From Ascoidea tarda (nom. inval.) (lineage: Eukaryota > Ascomycota > Saccharomycetes > Ascoideales > Ascoideaceae), in assembly GCA_030560485.1 (NCBI GenBank), contig JAKTTS010000042.1, positions 1 through 54,280 on the forward strand: a DNA stretch of 54,280 bases, given 5' to 3'. Positions 21,047 to 32,371 of the stretch are shown here, piece by piece; the first letter of the stretch is position 1, and each line of letters begins with the position of its first letter. Under the pieces are notes generated by a model. The model had not been told where the DNA came from and ran no database searches. It worked only from the letters and a program-made list of their open reading frames with translations. The position numbers and the translations under genes were made by a program.

Positions 21047-22969
21047 TTACTCATCATCATCATCATCATCGGCATCATCACTTTCGTCGAAATTAAATGT
21101 AAACCCATTGCTCACTTGATTATTGTTTTCTTTCTCTTGTATTTCTTTATTTTCTATTTTACCATGAATCAATTCGTCCCATAGTTTACTGCTCTTAACC
21201 TTTATATTTCCTTCATTATATCTCTCTTTCTCTAATTGTTTCAACTCCTCTTTTGTTTCATTTAGTAATTTTGAATTATTATCTTGAATCAATAACTCTT
21301 CAAATAATTCAAGTAACGGAATTGGGATTATTCCTTCATTGTCATTATCATTATCGCAATCTTGATTTTTAGTATGCTTACCATATTGCTCTCCACAGTC
21401 TTCGGTTTCATCTATTCCATATTTTTCTTTTATTTCCTGAAATTTTCTTAAATAATCTCTAAAAGTTTCAATTCTTCCATTTTTTTGGTTTTTATTCTTT
21501 TTAATCACACTTTTAATTGACTCATTAACATCCTTAAAATGAAACCCGCTGATCTGTTTTTTTTTATTTTTAAAGAAATCAAATACATTTACCAATCCCT
21601 TCTTTGGTATGAAATTTTGTGTCAACGCAATACTATCTTTAAGATTTATAACACAATGCCACCATCCTGCTGGAACGTATATACATTCCCCTGGAAATGT
21701 TATGCAAATTAAACAATTGTTCTCCTTTACGTTACTCATTCTCAAAATATCATTAAAAAAACCTGATAAAACCCATTCTGCTAACGAAATTGGCGATGTC
21801 ACTTCACTTTGGTCCTCACTAACCGATACTCCAGGTGGTATTACATTTGGTGGTAACATCACCCATAATTTACAGCCTGAAATTACTGTATTCCATGCTG
21901 ATGTTGAATTGGGATCTTTATGAAATGTTGATCCTGTTCTTTTACACCCAATTATTATCCATCTGTAATCCGGTCGACATTTGATATCATCTTTATTAAA
22001 TAATTGGAACAAATCGTATTTGAAACAATCTGGGACCTCGTATTCTTTTGTTATCGTTTTCATTGCATCGCTGTTACAATCAAATAAATAAAGTGGGCTT
22101 TCGTCTTCATTTTTCCGATAATAATCAGAATAAAAATCCAATGGCCATTTGACTGATTCTTGTCTGAATCTTTCATTGGGAAATCTTTTTAATAAATCAG
22201 TTATTTCCCATTGTGGCCATCTTTTTCTTTCAGTGTCATTAGGATTTACCAAAATAAATGGGTAATTTGTCCAATTATTGACAAAGTTTTCCAATGTCAT
22301 TTCGTTTTCTGATATTCTTGACACTTGATTATAAGGAATGTCAATTGTGGTTTTTCGGTTAACATTACTTAAAGATTTATTTTGAAATAGTAATTCAATT
22401 GAGATTACCTTTTCAAATATCAGATGATAATTAATCTGTGAACATTGGTATGGTCTGAAAATGGTATCTGAACACAATAAATTGTTTTCACATTTTAAGG
22501 TTTTGGTTATTTGATCTCTTTTATGAATATCGAATGGGAAATTTAGTAAAGAAGATCTCCATGAACCTTTCCAACCATTTTTTTCGAATTTTTGTTGAAA
22601 TAATTCATCTGAGTTGTAATATTTTAGATAAATATTTTTCCATAGCTCTTCATTTGAACAGTAGCAGTAAATGATCTTTGAAACATGGGATAGAGTTAAA
22701 AGATCCTTTGGCGAGTTGACATATGATAAAATTTTAAAAATTAGATCATCGGGGAATGAGACAAGATAACCAAGTTGTTTTTTTCTTTTTTCTGTTATTT
22801 TTTGTTTATAGCTTTGATCTGGAGATATTTCAAGGAAAAATTTGTTTCCTGATGGTTTGACGTTCAAGGGATGAGGTTTGATAGAGGATGATAGGTTTAT
22901 TAGTTTTGTGTAGTTAGGAGATAATTTTGGTTTCTTTAGGATTTTCTGGTACTCAACATCTACAGTCAT
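21047..22969 (-). CDS. F-box plus JmjC protein, JMJD6-like Fe(II)/2-oxoglutarate oxygenase
   Basis: 640 aa. An F-box-like motif lies at about 72-120 (FPDDLIFKILSYVNSPKDLLTLSHVSK). The JmjC domain is at about 230-460: the Fe ligands are His350 and Asp352 in GSTFHKDPNSTSAWN and His438 in VPAGWWHCVINL, with Lys367 in GCKLWVMLPP as the likely 2-oxoglutarate contact. HxDPxxTSAWN and PGGWWHxVxNL are the signatures of JMJD6, a lysyl hydroxylase of splicing proteins, so the catalytic centre looks intact. The C-terminus has charged coiled segments and ends in a poly-Asp run (encoded at 21047-21074). The substrate is unknown. The F-box suggests it could also work in an SCF complex. In the human protein there is no F-box. 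Confidence 0.92.
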   Translation of the reverse strand: MTVDVEYQKILKKPKLSPNYTKLINLSSSIKPHPLNVKPSGNKFFLEISPDQSYKQKITEKRKKQLGYLVSFPDDLIFKILSYVNSPKDLLTLSHVSKIIYCYCSNEELWKNIYLKYYNSDELFQQKFEKNGWKGSWRSSLLNFPFDIHKRDQITKTLKCENNLLCSDTIFRPYQCSQINYHLIFEKVISIELLFQNKSLSNVNRKTTIDIPYNQVSRISENEMTLENFVNNWTNYPFILVNPNDTERKRWPQWEITDLLKRFPNERFRQESVKWPLDFYSDYYRKNEDESPLYLFDCNSDAMKTITKEYEVPDCFKYDLFQLFNKDDIKCRPDYRWIIIGCKRTGSTFHKDPNSTSAWNTVISGCKLWVMLPPNVIPPGVSVSEDQSEVTSPISLAEWVLSGFFNDILRMSNVKENNCLICITFPGECIYVPAGWWHCVINLKDSIALTQNFIPKKGLVNVFDFFKNKKKQISGFHFKDVNESIKSVIKKNKNQKNGRIETFRDYLRKFQEIKEKYGIDETEDCGEQYGKHTKNQDCDNDNDNEGIIPIPLLELFEELLIQDNNSKLLNETKEELKQLEKERYNEGNIKVKSSKLWDELIHGKIENKEIQEKENNNQVSNGFTFNFDESDDADDDDDDE

Positions 22970-23275
22970 TTTCGAGGATTATATTTATTGATTGCAAAAA
23001 GTGAGAGTTTTTTTTTTCAGTTCAAAATGAGTGAAAAAGTTTAAAACGGTCGAAAAGTTTTGAAATTCGACAATTTATGGGGTCATTATCAGCTATGTGT
23101 TTTATAAGCTATACAAATGACCATGCCACATCAAGATAATAATCAGAGATGCACCCAAGAGACATCTTAAAGGGAGCATATTGGAATAGGCCAATAAAAT
23201 AATGTGGAGCAGACATGGTTCTTGTTTTTCATTCTATCAATTTTTTTGTTGTTTTGATTGTTTTCGTTTTGATCT
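22970..23275. promoter_or_regulatory. Spacer between DOC1 stop and JmjC gene start
   Basis: 306 bp between tandem minus-strand genes, serving as DOC1 3' end and JmjC promoter. It is AT-rich. No distinct factor site was recognised. Confidence 0.4.
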
Positions 23276-24166
23276 CTATCTAATTGAGGACTCGCTGATG
23301 AATTTGATGCTGGAAAATGGGAGTGTTAATGGTTCAGGATTAGCAACCTGTTCGTTTCCAAAAAGTCTTCTTGCTCGCTTTTTGAATGAGGAGGGAGACT
23401 TTGCAATGTCAAAACTGTCATTGTTGGCCAAACTGAAAGTCTTGACTGATCTGATATGAGTGTCTTTGCCATTCTGGTGATTTGAAACGACTAGTATCTT
23501 GAGAAAAAAACATTTTAGCAAACCATCTTCTCTTAGGTCGTCAAACTTGATATGGTTCCAGCCCTTGGGCTCTCTCATGGTGATGCTTGTCACCTCTTTC
23601 AAGTCGTGCAAGCCATGGCCAGCGAGGACCATTATGCTAGATGGGGTGTAGCTCTCGTCCAAATTGAAGTCAGTGTAGATGGAGATCTGCTTCAAGGCCA
23701 CCTTCTTGGAGAAGTGAATGGTAATGAAATGGGGTTGTGTGCCATCAGACTGCCAAAAGGTATCAGGACTGTCTTCTCGCAACTGAGCTATTCCACAGCC
23801 CAACTTGAAGGAGGACACCTTCCAGTAGGCCAAGTTACCTATGTCTATCAACCCCTGGGCCTCGAGTCGTCGTAATCCCACCAAATAGCCCTCCTGCTCC
23901 AGCGAGTCTGGAGGACTTTCGTCAAAATCCTCAACAATAACCTCGACATGGTCGTTGCCCACTCCATTCTCTGCGTCGTCGCTCTGCACATCGTCGTCGT
24001 CCTCTAGGGGCTCCTGGTCAACTTGCACAATGTCGTGGCTGCTCAAGAGGTTGTGTACTGGATCAAAGTCTGTGTCGTGCTCGACCATGCTGGAGGCTGA
24101 GATGGCTCGCTCGTTGAAGTTCATTCTGGCAATGGGAAGCTCCTCATCCAAGTCGTGGCCATTCAT
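23276..24166 (-). CDS. DOC1: Anaphase-promoting complex subunit Doc1/Apc10
   Basis: 296 aa. Apc10 helps the APC/C bind D-box substrates together with Cdc20/Cdh1. The acidic N-terminal part (to about 90) includes a VEVIVEDFDESPPDSLE stretch. The DOC (galactose-binding-like) domain runs from about 105 to 245: NLAYWKVSSFKLGCGIAQLREDS, TFWQSDGTQPHFITIHF, SYTPSSIMVLAGHG and FLKILVVSNHQNGKDTHIR. The protein ends in Ile-Arg, the IR tail that docks on Cdc27 in the family. Much of the gene is near 60% GC (36 of 60 bases at 23941-24000), far above neighbours. One in-frame CTG lies in the non-conserved acidic part. It is divergent from RTT10. Confidence 0.95.
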   Translation of the reverse strand: MNGHDLDEELPIARMNFNERAISASSMVEHDTDFDPVHNLLSSHDIVQVDQEPLEDDDDVQSDDAENGVGNDHVEVIVEDFDESPPDSLEQEGYLVGLRRLEAQGLIDIGNLAYWKVSSFKLGCGIAQLREDSPDTFWQSDGTQPHFITIHFSKKVALKQISIYTDFNLDESYTPSSIMVLAGHGLHDLKEVTSITMREPKGWNHIKFDDLREDGLLKCFFLKILVVSNHQNGKDTHIRSVKTFSLANNDSFDIAKSPSSFKKRARRLFGNEQVANPEPLTLPFSSIKFISESSIR

Positions 24167-24354
24167 CCTCTGAAAGTGTTGGAAGTGCTACCTGTGCTGC
24201 CTGTGCTGCTTCTGCTTCTTCTTCTTCTTCTTCCGGCGCTTATTCCAGTTGCGCATGCTGTAGGGTAATGGGTCTTCCGGGGTGAAAACTTTTCGGTGCT
24301 TCCTGTGCTGTTTTTGGGGTCAGAAAGAGCAGTTGCAAAGGAACAAGTTTTGCA
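24167..24354. promoter_or_regulatory. Divergent promoter DOC1 / RTT10
   Basis: 188 bp, GC-rich, with GTGCTGCCTGTGCTGCTTCTGC-like direct repeats near 24190-24215 and TTCTTCTTC runs. No TATA box seen. Confidence 0.5.
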
Positions 24355-27300
24355 ATGGCTGTTTTGCTGAAGATCAACCACGATGGGCCTGTCACTAGCT
24401 TGGGTTTTGTTGCTGGCTCGTCGTTGTTGTTGGCTGGTGTGGGCTCTTATCTTCGAGTCTTTGACTACAAGAAGAGCGAGTTGCTCAGTTCCTTCCATAT
24501 CTTCTCAAAGAACAAGATCCATGGTATATCGATACATGGCAATGTTGTGGTTCTTTATGGGGGAAGAAACCTATCAGTTTTGGCTCTTGATCAATTGACC
24601 TCTGGCAGTTCGCAGAGGGACCTCACTTCTTTCCAGAAGTCGTGCAACGATTTGATCATCGATATTCAATTCGGTTCCAATTATCAAACAGACAACTTGG
24701 TATACATTTTGACTGCTCATAATATTGTCATCGGTGCCAGCATATCCCTTGGCGATTCAATTGACTTGAAAATACAATTCACAAAATCCTGCTCAGAAAA
24801 ATCTTTGCTTTATTCTGGCTCTATAAAAGTCACTCAGGATTCTGTTATTGTTTGTGCAGGAACTGTGCTTAGTGGTATCCTACTCTGGGACTTGAACTCT
24901 GGAAAAATTTTACACAACTTGGTTGGCCATGAAGGTTCGATCTTTGGTGTCAAATTTAATCAAAAAGGCGACAAATTGGTATCATGTTCTGATGATCGTT
25001 CAATAAAATTATGGGATTTCAATACTGGTGAAAATCTTGCAACCGGCTGGGGCCATACAGCTAGAATTTGGTACTTGTCGTTTTTCAACAATGATACTCA
25101 AGTTCTTAGTGCTTCTGAAGATTTAACAATGAAAATTTGGAATATTAATATCGAACCTGTTTCTGGCTCAAATTCAAATAAATTCTCCTTAAATTACACC
25201 CAGAATGTTGAATCCCATATTGGCAAACATATTTGGAGCTGTGATATCGAACAAAACCAACTCATATCTGTCACTGGAGGTAATGATGGAAAAATATGCT
25301 TACATGACATTTCAACCAAATTCGTAAAAAACCCTAAATCAAAACAGTTCTCATACTCTTTAAATCAACTCAGTTTAAATTATGGAATCTTTAACAAAAA
25401 TGACGTCATTAAAAACTTTGTCAATTTTAACGATAAAGGTTTGTTATTAACAACATCTCTAGGTAATTTTTTCTTAATAAAAGATAATTTTCAAAAATTT
25501 GAATTAATAAAAAAGGAATCAAATCTTAATAACCAATTTTCAATAATTAATCATCAATTTCAAAATAATCATATAGTAATATTAACTTCAACAACTGCTG
25601 ATCAATTGATCTTGAAATTTGATAATGATTTAAATTTAATAGAAAGGAAATTACTAAACATTTTAACCGATGTCAATGATTATCCATATTTTAAAATTAC
25701 AAACACTTTTAAATTTTCAAATGACAATAACAGTTATAATGATAATGATAATGAAAAGGAAATGTTGAATATTTTATTCGAATCCCCTAATCCAAATAAC
25801 CCTCTTATTGTTAGAACTTTAAACTTGAAAGATTTATCTTATTCTGATGATCCTGAAAATATGTGGTTTTTACCAAAGCCTCAAACTGAAAAGAGATTTA
25901 TTATCACTTGTATTGAATATTCCATTCAAAAAAAATGGCTATTTATTGGTTCAAGATTCACAAATCTTGTGATTTACGATTTATCAAAAAATTCCCATCG
26001 GATGCAAACTTGGAAAAAAATTTCTAAAGGCGATTCAATTTCAAATTTGAATATTGTTAAATGCTTTAATGATGGTCTATTACTAAGAATCTTTATTAAA
26101 GATGGTATATATTTTTTAGCGAAAATTAGTGAAAATTTAAATTTAAATTTAAATTATAATAATAAAATCAATGAAATAATTAATGGGTTTAATAACTTTA
26201 ATATTGATAATGAAAAATCACTATTTCAAATTGAGATTCTTTTGGAAAATAAAATTGCTAAAGGTGGATTTCTTGAGGGGGCATTTGAGAGAAAAAGCGA
26301 TTTAAAATTTGATACTCTAATTTCAAAAGATCACGAAAATATTAAAACCAATGATTTGATTCTTTATGGATTTAAATCCAATTATTTTTATTTATACAAC
26401 GAAACTAAAAATTATGAAATCTGGAACAATATGTGTGGTGGTTCACACCGTAGCTGGAGATTGTTTATTGATAGCGATGATACCCAAATTAAAGGGAAAT
26501 TCATGTATACTAAATCGAATTCTATTATCATTAGTTCATTTGGTTATGACGATGAATTGAAATTTAAAGACCCTGTATTATTGGAAGGAACACATGGAAG
26601 GGAAATAAGAGATTTAAGTATTTCAAAAAAAAGTTATAAATTATCTAATAACAATAGTGAAGAAATTTTATATAAACATCTTGTCTCAGTTTCTGAAGAT
26701 AACTCGTTGAGATTGGGTAGATTTTTTAGCAATGGATCAATTAAGAATCTTTGGTTTGAAAGGATTCATGTTTCAGGATTGCAAAAAGTAAAGTTTATTA
26801 GTGAAGAATTTATTTGTTCCTCAGCAGCTAGAGAAGAATTTTTTATTTGGAGAGTTCAAGATTTGGAAATAGTGGATAAACCGTTGATATGTCGTTATGA
26901 TAAGTTGAAGCCATTTTCAAGTAATCCCGATTTAAGAGTTATGGATTTTGATACGATTTTAGTTTTTGATAATAAAAACCTAGTTGGATTTATATTTGCA
27001 ACAGTTTATTCTGATTCGTCTATTAGAGTGTTTTATTATGATTTGAAATTGAAACAATTTAATTTAATTATAAGTGATTTTTATAAAACATGCTGTGTTA
27101 TGAATAGCAGGTTTATCGTTAATGGCCAATTGAATAAGATTTATTTATGCATAGGCTCAACGGATGGACATTTGGTTATATATGATGTGTCTGAAGATTT
27201 GTTAAAAGGTAAGAGATACCAATTTGAAATCAGTGAGAAAGATTTAAATATTTTGAATTATAGTGAGAACACTTGTAAAGAAGAAGGGAAATTGGAGGTT

Positions 27301-27774
27301 AAGAAATTGAGCAAAATGGTAATGAGAAAGGAATTACATCAGAACAGTATCAAGAGCATGGTTGTTGAAGATAAAAGTTGTGAATATGGTAGCAGTAACG
27401 AATATTATATAATAACAGGAGGAGACGATAATGGATTGATATTAAGCCGATTTTCGATTGATACCAAAACTGGAGAGAAGGTTATAGAAATTGAGACGCT
27501 TATTAGAGATGGGGCATCATCGACTATTACTTCAATCTCGTTAAGTGGAAAAAGGAAAGATGAGCTGAAAATAAGATTAATTGTTACGAGTGTTGATCAG
27601 ATTGTTAGATTATATGAAATTGACCAAGAAAAAAACGAAATGGTATTAATTGATAAGGAATACACTACAGTTGCAGATACAGGTTGCAGTAGCATCTGTG
27701 AATTTGAGGATAAAGAATATTGTATTATTGGGGGAACTGGCATGTCAGTTTGGAAGATTAATAATGATGAATAA
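24355..27774 (+). CDS. RTT10: WD40 protein Rtt10/Trm734 (WDR6 family)
   Basis: 1139 aa; S. cerevisiae Rtt10 is 1013 aa. It partners the tRNA methyltransferase Trm7 for 2'-O-methylation of Gm34/Cm34 in the anticodon loop, and has a reported role in endosomal recycling. Visible WD repeats include GHEGSIFGVKFNQKGDKLVSCSDDRSIKLWDF (about 193-224, the clearest), GHTARIWYLSFFNNDTQVLSASEDLTMKIWNI, and later ones with SVSEDNSLRLG, STDGHLVIYDV and ITGGDDNGLILS. The N-terminus (HDGPVTSLGFV, YGGRNLSVLAL) fits WDR6. The first few hundred bases are GC-rich, after which the gene turns AT-rich. Codon 5 is a CTG. Confidence 0.93.
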   Translation: MAVLLKINHDGPVTSLGFVAGSSLLLAGVGSYLRVFDYKKSELLSSFHIFSKNKIHGISIHGNVVVLYGGRNLSVLALDQLTSGSSQRDLTSFQKSCNDLIIDIQFGSNYQTDNLVYILTAHNIVIGASISLGDSIDLKIQFTKSCSEKSLLYSGSIKVTQDSVIVCAGTVLSGILLWDLNSGKILHNLVGHEGSIFGVKFNQKGDKLVSCSDDRSIKLWDFNTGENLATGWGHTARIWYLSFFNNDTQVLSASEDLTMKIWNINIEPVSGSNSNKFSLNYTQNVESHIGKHIWSCDIEQNQLISVTGGNDGKICLHDISTKFVKNPKSKQFSYSLNQLSLNYGIFNKNDVIKNFVNFNDKGLLLTTSLGNFFLIKDNFQKFELIKKESNLNNQFSIINHQFQNNHIVILTSTTADQLILKFDNDLNLIERKLLNILTDVNDYPYFKITNTFKFSNDNNSYNDNDNEKEMLNILFESPNPNNPLIVRTLNLKDLSYSDDPENMWFLPKPQTEKRFIITCIEYSIQKKWLFIGSRFTNLVIYDLSKNSHRMQTWKKISKGDSISNLNIVKCFNDGLLLRIFIKDGIYFLAKISENLNLNLNYNNKINEIINGFNNFNIDNEKSLFQIEILLENKIAKGGFLEGAFERKSDLKFDTLISKDHENIKTNDLILYGFKSNYFYLYNETKNYEIWNNMCGGSHRSWRLFIDSDDTQIKGKFMYTKSNSIIISSFGYDDELKFKDPVLLEGTHGREIRDLSISKKSYKLSNNNSEEILYKHLVSVSEDNSLRLGRFFSNGSIKNLWFERIHVSGLQKVKFISEEFICSSAAREEFFIWRVQDLEIVDKPLICRYDKLKPFSSNPDLRVMDFDTILVFDNKNLVGFIFATVYSDSSIRVFYYDLKLKQFNLIISDFYKTCCVMNSRFIVNGQLNKIYLCIGSTDGHLVIYDVSEDLLKGKRYQFEISEKDLNILNYSENTCKEEGKLEVKKLSKMVMRKELHQNSIKSMVVEDKSCEYGSSNEYYIITGGDDNGLILSRFSIDTKTGEKVIEIETLIRDGASSTITSISLSGKRKDELKIRLIVTSVDQIVRLYEIDQEKNEMVLIDKEYTTVADTGCSSICEFEDKEYCIIGGTGMSVWKINNDE

Positions 27775-27790
27775 AAATTGACAAGGAAAT

Positions 27791-27857
27791 CTTTTTATTT
27801 TCTTTTTCTTTTTCCTTTTCTTTTCCTTTTCCTTTTCCTTTTCCTTTTCCTTTTCTG
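27791..27857. repeat. (CCTTTT)n pyrimidine tract
   Basis: Tandem CTTTTC/CCTTTT units just downstream of the RTT10 stop, probably part of its 3' region. Confidence 0.85.
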
Positions 27858-28547
27858 TTTCTTGTTTACTTTTTTGAATTCATCGTAAAATGTTAAAAGT
27901 TTAAAAGCTTATAGATGTAAAATTAGACTGTATAAATAGAATAAAAGAAAAAAAGAAAACAATATTTACAATAAATAGGAATAGTGTCTTTATAATTAGA
28001 AACCGGATATTTGTTTTTTAGTGTTTGTTTTAACAGCTCAAATTGAGAACAAAAGGGGATGATTATCTAGCCTTGTCTTTGCTTGTGCTTTTTATTTGAT
28101 TTGCAGTAGACGTAAACTCGCCCTCTTCTTTTAGCGATCTAGATTGAATGTGAAATTGAAGGTTAGTAGGTGGAAAAAATGCAAGAAGATCGAGAGGAAG
28201 ATCAAGAGGAAGATCAAGAGGAAGAACAGAACAGGGATAGTTTAAAGAGATGACATACATAACACTCTTTGCATAGCTTCTTGACGGAAGTACGAACTTT
28301 GAAGCCTCTCGTTAGGCCTGGCTGAAGTAAGATGGAGAAGATGGGTGACGAAAGCAAGCTTTTCTGAAAGACAGGAGCATAACTCACAGCGTTATGGAAG
28401 GTGGCAGGACGAAATAGCGAGGCAATCATGGCGGTGTCTGGTGTGTGGTTATATCGTCTCTGCTGTGACTATCTTCATTTTGATTGTCTTTGCTGTGATT
28501 ATATCTTCTTCTTTTTGTGGTTCGAAATTTTTGCGTTGAAAAGGCAC

Positions 28548-28564
28548 GTGTGTGCGCCACACAC
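28548..28564. repeat. Perfect inverted repeat GTGTGTG-CGC-CACACAC
   Basis: Seven-base arms around a three-base centre, overlapping a CACGTG at 28545-28550. It could be a short hairpin or a dyad factor site. Confidence 0.7.
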
Positions 28565-31500
28565 ACCAAAGAGGAAGCTCGCAGAAACCAGCGGCGGTGC
28601 TGAATGGCGGTGCATAAAATTTTGAGTTTGGGCAGCTGGAGCTGGAGCAGGAAGAGGACAGAGGCCAGGGGTCGCAGCTGCTGGCAATGGACAGCAGGGG
28701 ATGGGCAGTGGTAGCCACACAGTGAGTTTCACCTGCCTCATGCTGTTTCCAGCTTTTTTGTTGAAGGGAGGCTGCTTTGGTGAGAGGTATTTGTTATCTC
28801 TGGAGAACGATTGGTGAATGGAGAAATGTTATGGTGATTCTAACTGTGCTAGCACAGTAGGCGAGAATCTGGCTGTTATTAGTAACATTTGAAAGGATTC
28901 CAGAGAGGAAACTGGATGGAGGAAAGCAAGAAAACGAAAAAACAAAAAAAGCTAAAATTAACAATTGAACGAATTTTAGATTTGTGTTTGCTTGGATGAA
29001 GACCTCTTTGAAAGCTGAGAATTCTGTCGAAATACAAATCAACTGATGCTCTTCTTTACGAAAACAAGAGCAATTTGAGAAATCTTTCCACGCTCGATCT
29101 GCTTCAAACACTGGAAATTGAATTTCAATGTGGTCATTGAGTGAGAGAAAAAAGAATTTTCACCTATTCACAAATTTCTCGAGAAGAAAATTGCAAGTTT
29201 CTAAAGTTAAACTTTTTGCATAGCACAAAACCTTATCTTTTTGGGCTTTAGCATGCATGCCTCTATCTGCATGGATCTGCCGGTGGTTTTGCTTGTTAGT
29301 TTGGAAATTCAGTGGTGAAAAATGGAAAACTTAATGGAAGTGGATAAGAACAAAAAAGCATAATGCGATTGGTAAAAATAATAGAACATGACTGGCCAAC
29401 AGTCTGAAAAGTGCTGTTTTAACTCTACAGACAGTCGTTGTTTTATTCAAATATCGTTAATATCCTGGCTCCACAGCTCTTTTGAGTGGAAGCGACGAGA
29501 TACAGTTATCATAACTTGACAACTATGTTTAATATACAACCCATAATGACAGGAAAAACTAAGGACAAGCAATATTGCTGTCCAAGAAGTTATGTTACTA
29601 AGTTGTCCAGCTCGTTAAATAATTTTGATCATTCAGTGCCAAAACACTCAAAAAAATAATAAAAATAATAAAAATAACAGTGAAAAAAAAATGAAAACAC
29701 ATACAGAAGTAAAAAAAGATAATTTGCTCTTGAATAGAAACTCGTTCCTAAATTTACCAATTCACTTTCTATACAATTATCAAGGACTAATTTCATTAGA
29801 CGACCACCATTATTATTTCTTGAACAACATAATTCCACTTTCTTAGTCCCATTCTCACTTATCAGTAACGATTTGAATTTAAGAACTATCACACTAAAGT
29901 GCTAAATCTTCACGCTACTAAATCTAAAAGACTATAGCAGAACTGTAGCAGAATTATAGCAAACACCATGTTTTCTCGACTTTTTTTATTTGAAATAGGC
30001 AAAAATATGTTTTATCATTGATCTCTGATCTGGAGGTTCAAAAATGAAAAATTAGAGTCCAAAAACTCAAATTCACAATGCTAAATTCTCTTCAAAAGAT
30101 AAAGCTACCGCGCACTCCTGCACATCTACGCAGACCGATCTGCATGCACACGCGTAACCTTTATGTCTGACGCTCAAAATCGGGCTCAGGTGTTTCTGCG
30201 GTCTCTAATTGGCCGGTGGTTTTTTGGCGTTGGAACTCGAAAAGGCCACATTCTCGAGCTTTTTCTGCTGTTTCTGCTGTTTCTGCTGCTTCTGCGTCGA
30301 GTTTTGGCTGTGGGAAAGGAGCTGCCTGGTGCTTTTGCTTTCCGCCGGGAGCCCTTCAAAGCACTTCTTCCAGGCTTTGGGCTGCAACTGCTGGCCACAA
30401 TTATCAAGATTCACACTTTTCCAATGTGTTTCAATTCTTTCACCATTCTTGAGACAATGTATGGTTTATTTTGTTTTATTTCGCTACCTTTTTCAAATTA
30501 TTGCATTTTCTAATCATATTCAGTCTGAAATCATCATATTCATTCTGAAATCATCACAATCGATCCTGTTGTCTCAAATTATTCAATCATTTGATTAACT
30601 TTTCATTGGCCTGAACCATCACAGTATGTTTACGTTTACTTTTACTTTTACTTTTACATTTTTTGTTTTCTTTTCCAATTTTTTTCAAAACTTACCTGAT
30701 TTGTGCTCTGACTATATTGATTCATTGGTGGGTTCAAGCAAACTAAAAGAAACTAGATTCGATTCTGTTGGTTTTTTTTTATTTCAAAATTTAATGCAAT
30801 TTTTTTGAGTTAATTTCTAACAATACAAAAGTTTTTTTGTAATCTTTATTCAGCCTATTTCCAATTGTATCACAAAGTTAACCCTTTTTTTTGTTACTGT
30901 TTTGTTTTTGTCTTTCTTTACTCGTATTTCTTAGTTCAGATTTTCATTTTCACTCTCATTTTCAACCTTTTATAAAATTTTTTATTCTTTCACCGGGTGA
31001 AACTGATCTTAGCTTAAAATAAATCTTAATCTTTATTTTCACCTATTTCTTTGGAATTATTTGAGTGAAAATTTTAACATTGCAATCATTTTCAACATGG
31101 TCTTTTTTCTTTTTTTTGTTTTGATCATATCACATCACCCACATCTCCCACATCTCCCACTCCAGTAAATATTAAAATTTTACCTTCGACCATCACCAAC
31201 AAAAGATGATCAAGTTAAATGGGAAAAAAAAAAATAATAGCTCATTTTTCTAACAGTCACTTGCAATCTAACCTAATAGTTCGAAATTCCAAACTAATAT
31301 AAACAATACCACAATTGTTTTTCCTCCTTTTTATCCAATTCTCAATGTTAAAACTATTTTACCTATCATCTTTTCGCTGCTGTTGTTTTTAAAGTTGAAA
31401 CTTATCGATTTGTTTAAGACTAATTATTCCAAAAATTTTTTTTGTTTTTGGCAAATATTAATAATATTATACTAATTCACTAATTTGCTAACCAAATTTA

Positions 31501-32168
31501 CATGATTAGAATTTACCAGATTTATTTAAATTTATCTGAATTGATCAAATTCGGTCAGTATTAAATACTCTTCAATACACTCCTTTGTAATTTCCACCTA
31601 TACTGTCTCTACTGTATTTTTTTATTTTTTTATTTTTTTATTTTTTTAGACTCCTCCCCTTTCTCTTTTCTTTAAGAACATATTGCCATTTATTTTTTTC
31701 CTCCCATAATTAAAATTTCCTTCAATTTAATCAGTAATCGGTTATTGACAGGATTAATATAAACTTTGATAGTTGAAGTCAAAGATATTGTAAACTTTTC
31801 TTATTATCTAATGTAGATAATTAGGTTTTTTTAAAAAAAATACAATTGTCTTGTAAATAGAAATAGAAATAGAAATGGAAATGGAAGTAAAGATTAAAAA
31901 AAAAAACTACAATTGATCCTTTATATTCTTGGTTCATAAGAACCATTACATTTATAATAGACCACAAGATAAAACTATGTACTAGAAGCTGAAAAACAAA
32001 TAAAAAAAAAAAAAAAAACTAGAATAAAAGATAAGAGTAATAATAATGAAGGAAGAAAAAACAAAAAAAAAGGAGAGAAAGTAAACTTTTAAGACAAAAA
32101 CAAAATCAGATAAAATTCTAAGATTAAACAGTATTAGAAGTTATAAGTTTCATAATTGAAAATGAAGA

Positions 32169-32306
32169 GTAAATAAGTAAATAAGTAAATAAGTAAATAA
32201 ATAAAGTAAATAAGTAAATAAATAAAGTAAATAATAAAGTAAATAAATAAATAAGTAAATAAATAAGTAAATAAATAAATAAATAAATAAATTAATAAAT
32301 AAATAT
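32169..32306. repeat. (AAGTAAATAAAT)-type simple repeats
   Basis: Mixed AAGT/AAAT tetranucleotide array on the plus strand, without a complex unit. Confidence 0.85.
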
Positions 32307-32361
32307 ATATAAAAATATAATGAAAATGAGAATGAAAATGAATGCTGCAAACTTCTCCAAA

Positions 32362-32371
32362 NNNNNNNNNN
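32362..32371. other. Assembly gap (10 N)
   Basis: Ten N inside an A-rich run. True length is unknown. The flanking homopolymer explains why it was not resolved. Confidence 0.98.

Noticed and set aside
30163-30513. 116-codon plus-strand ATG frame in a GC islet
   Set aside because: Phe/Leu-rich because of CTGTTTCTG-type repeats, overlapped by other open frames, and no family likeness.
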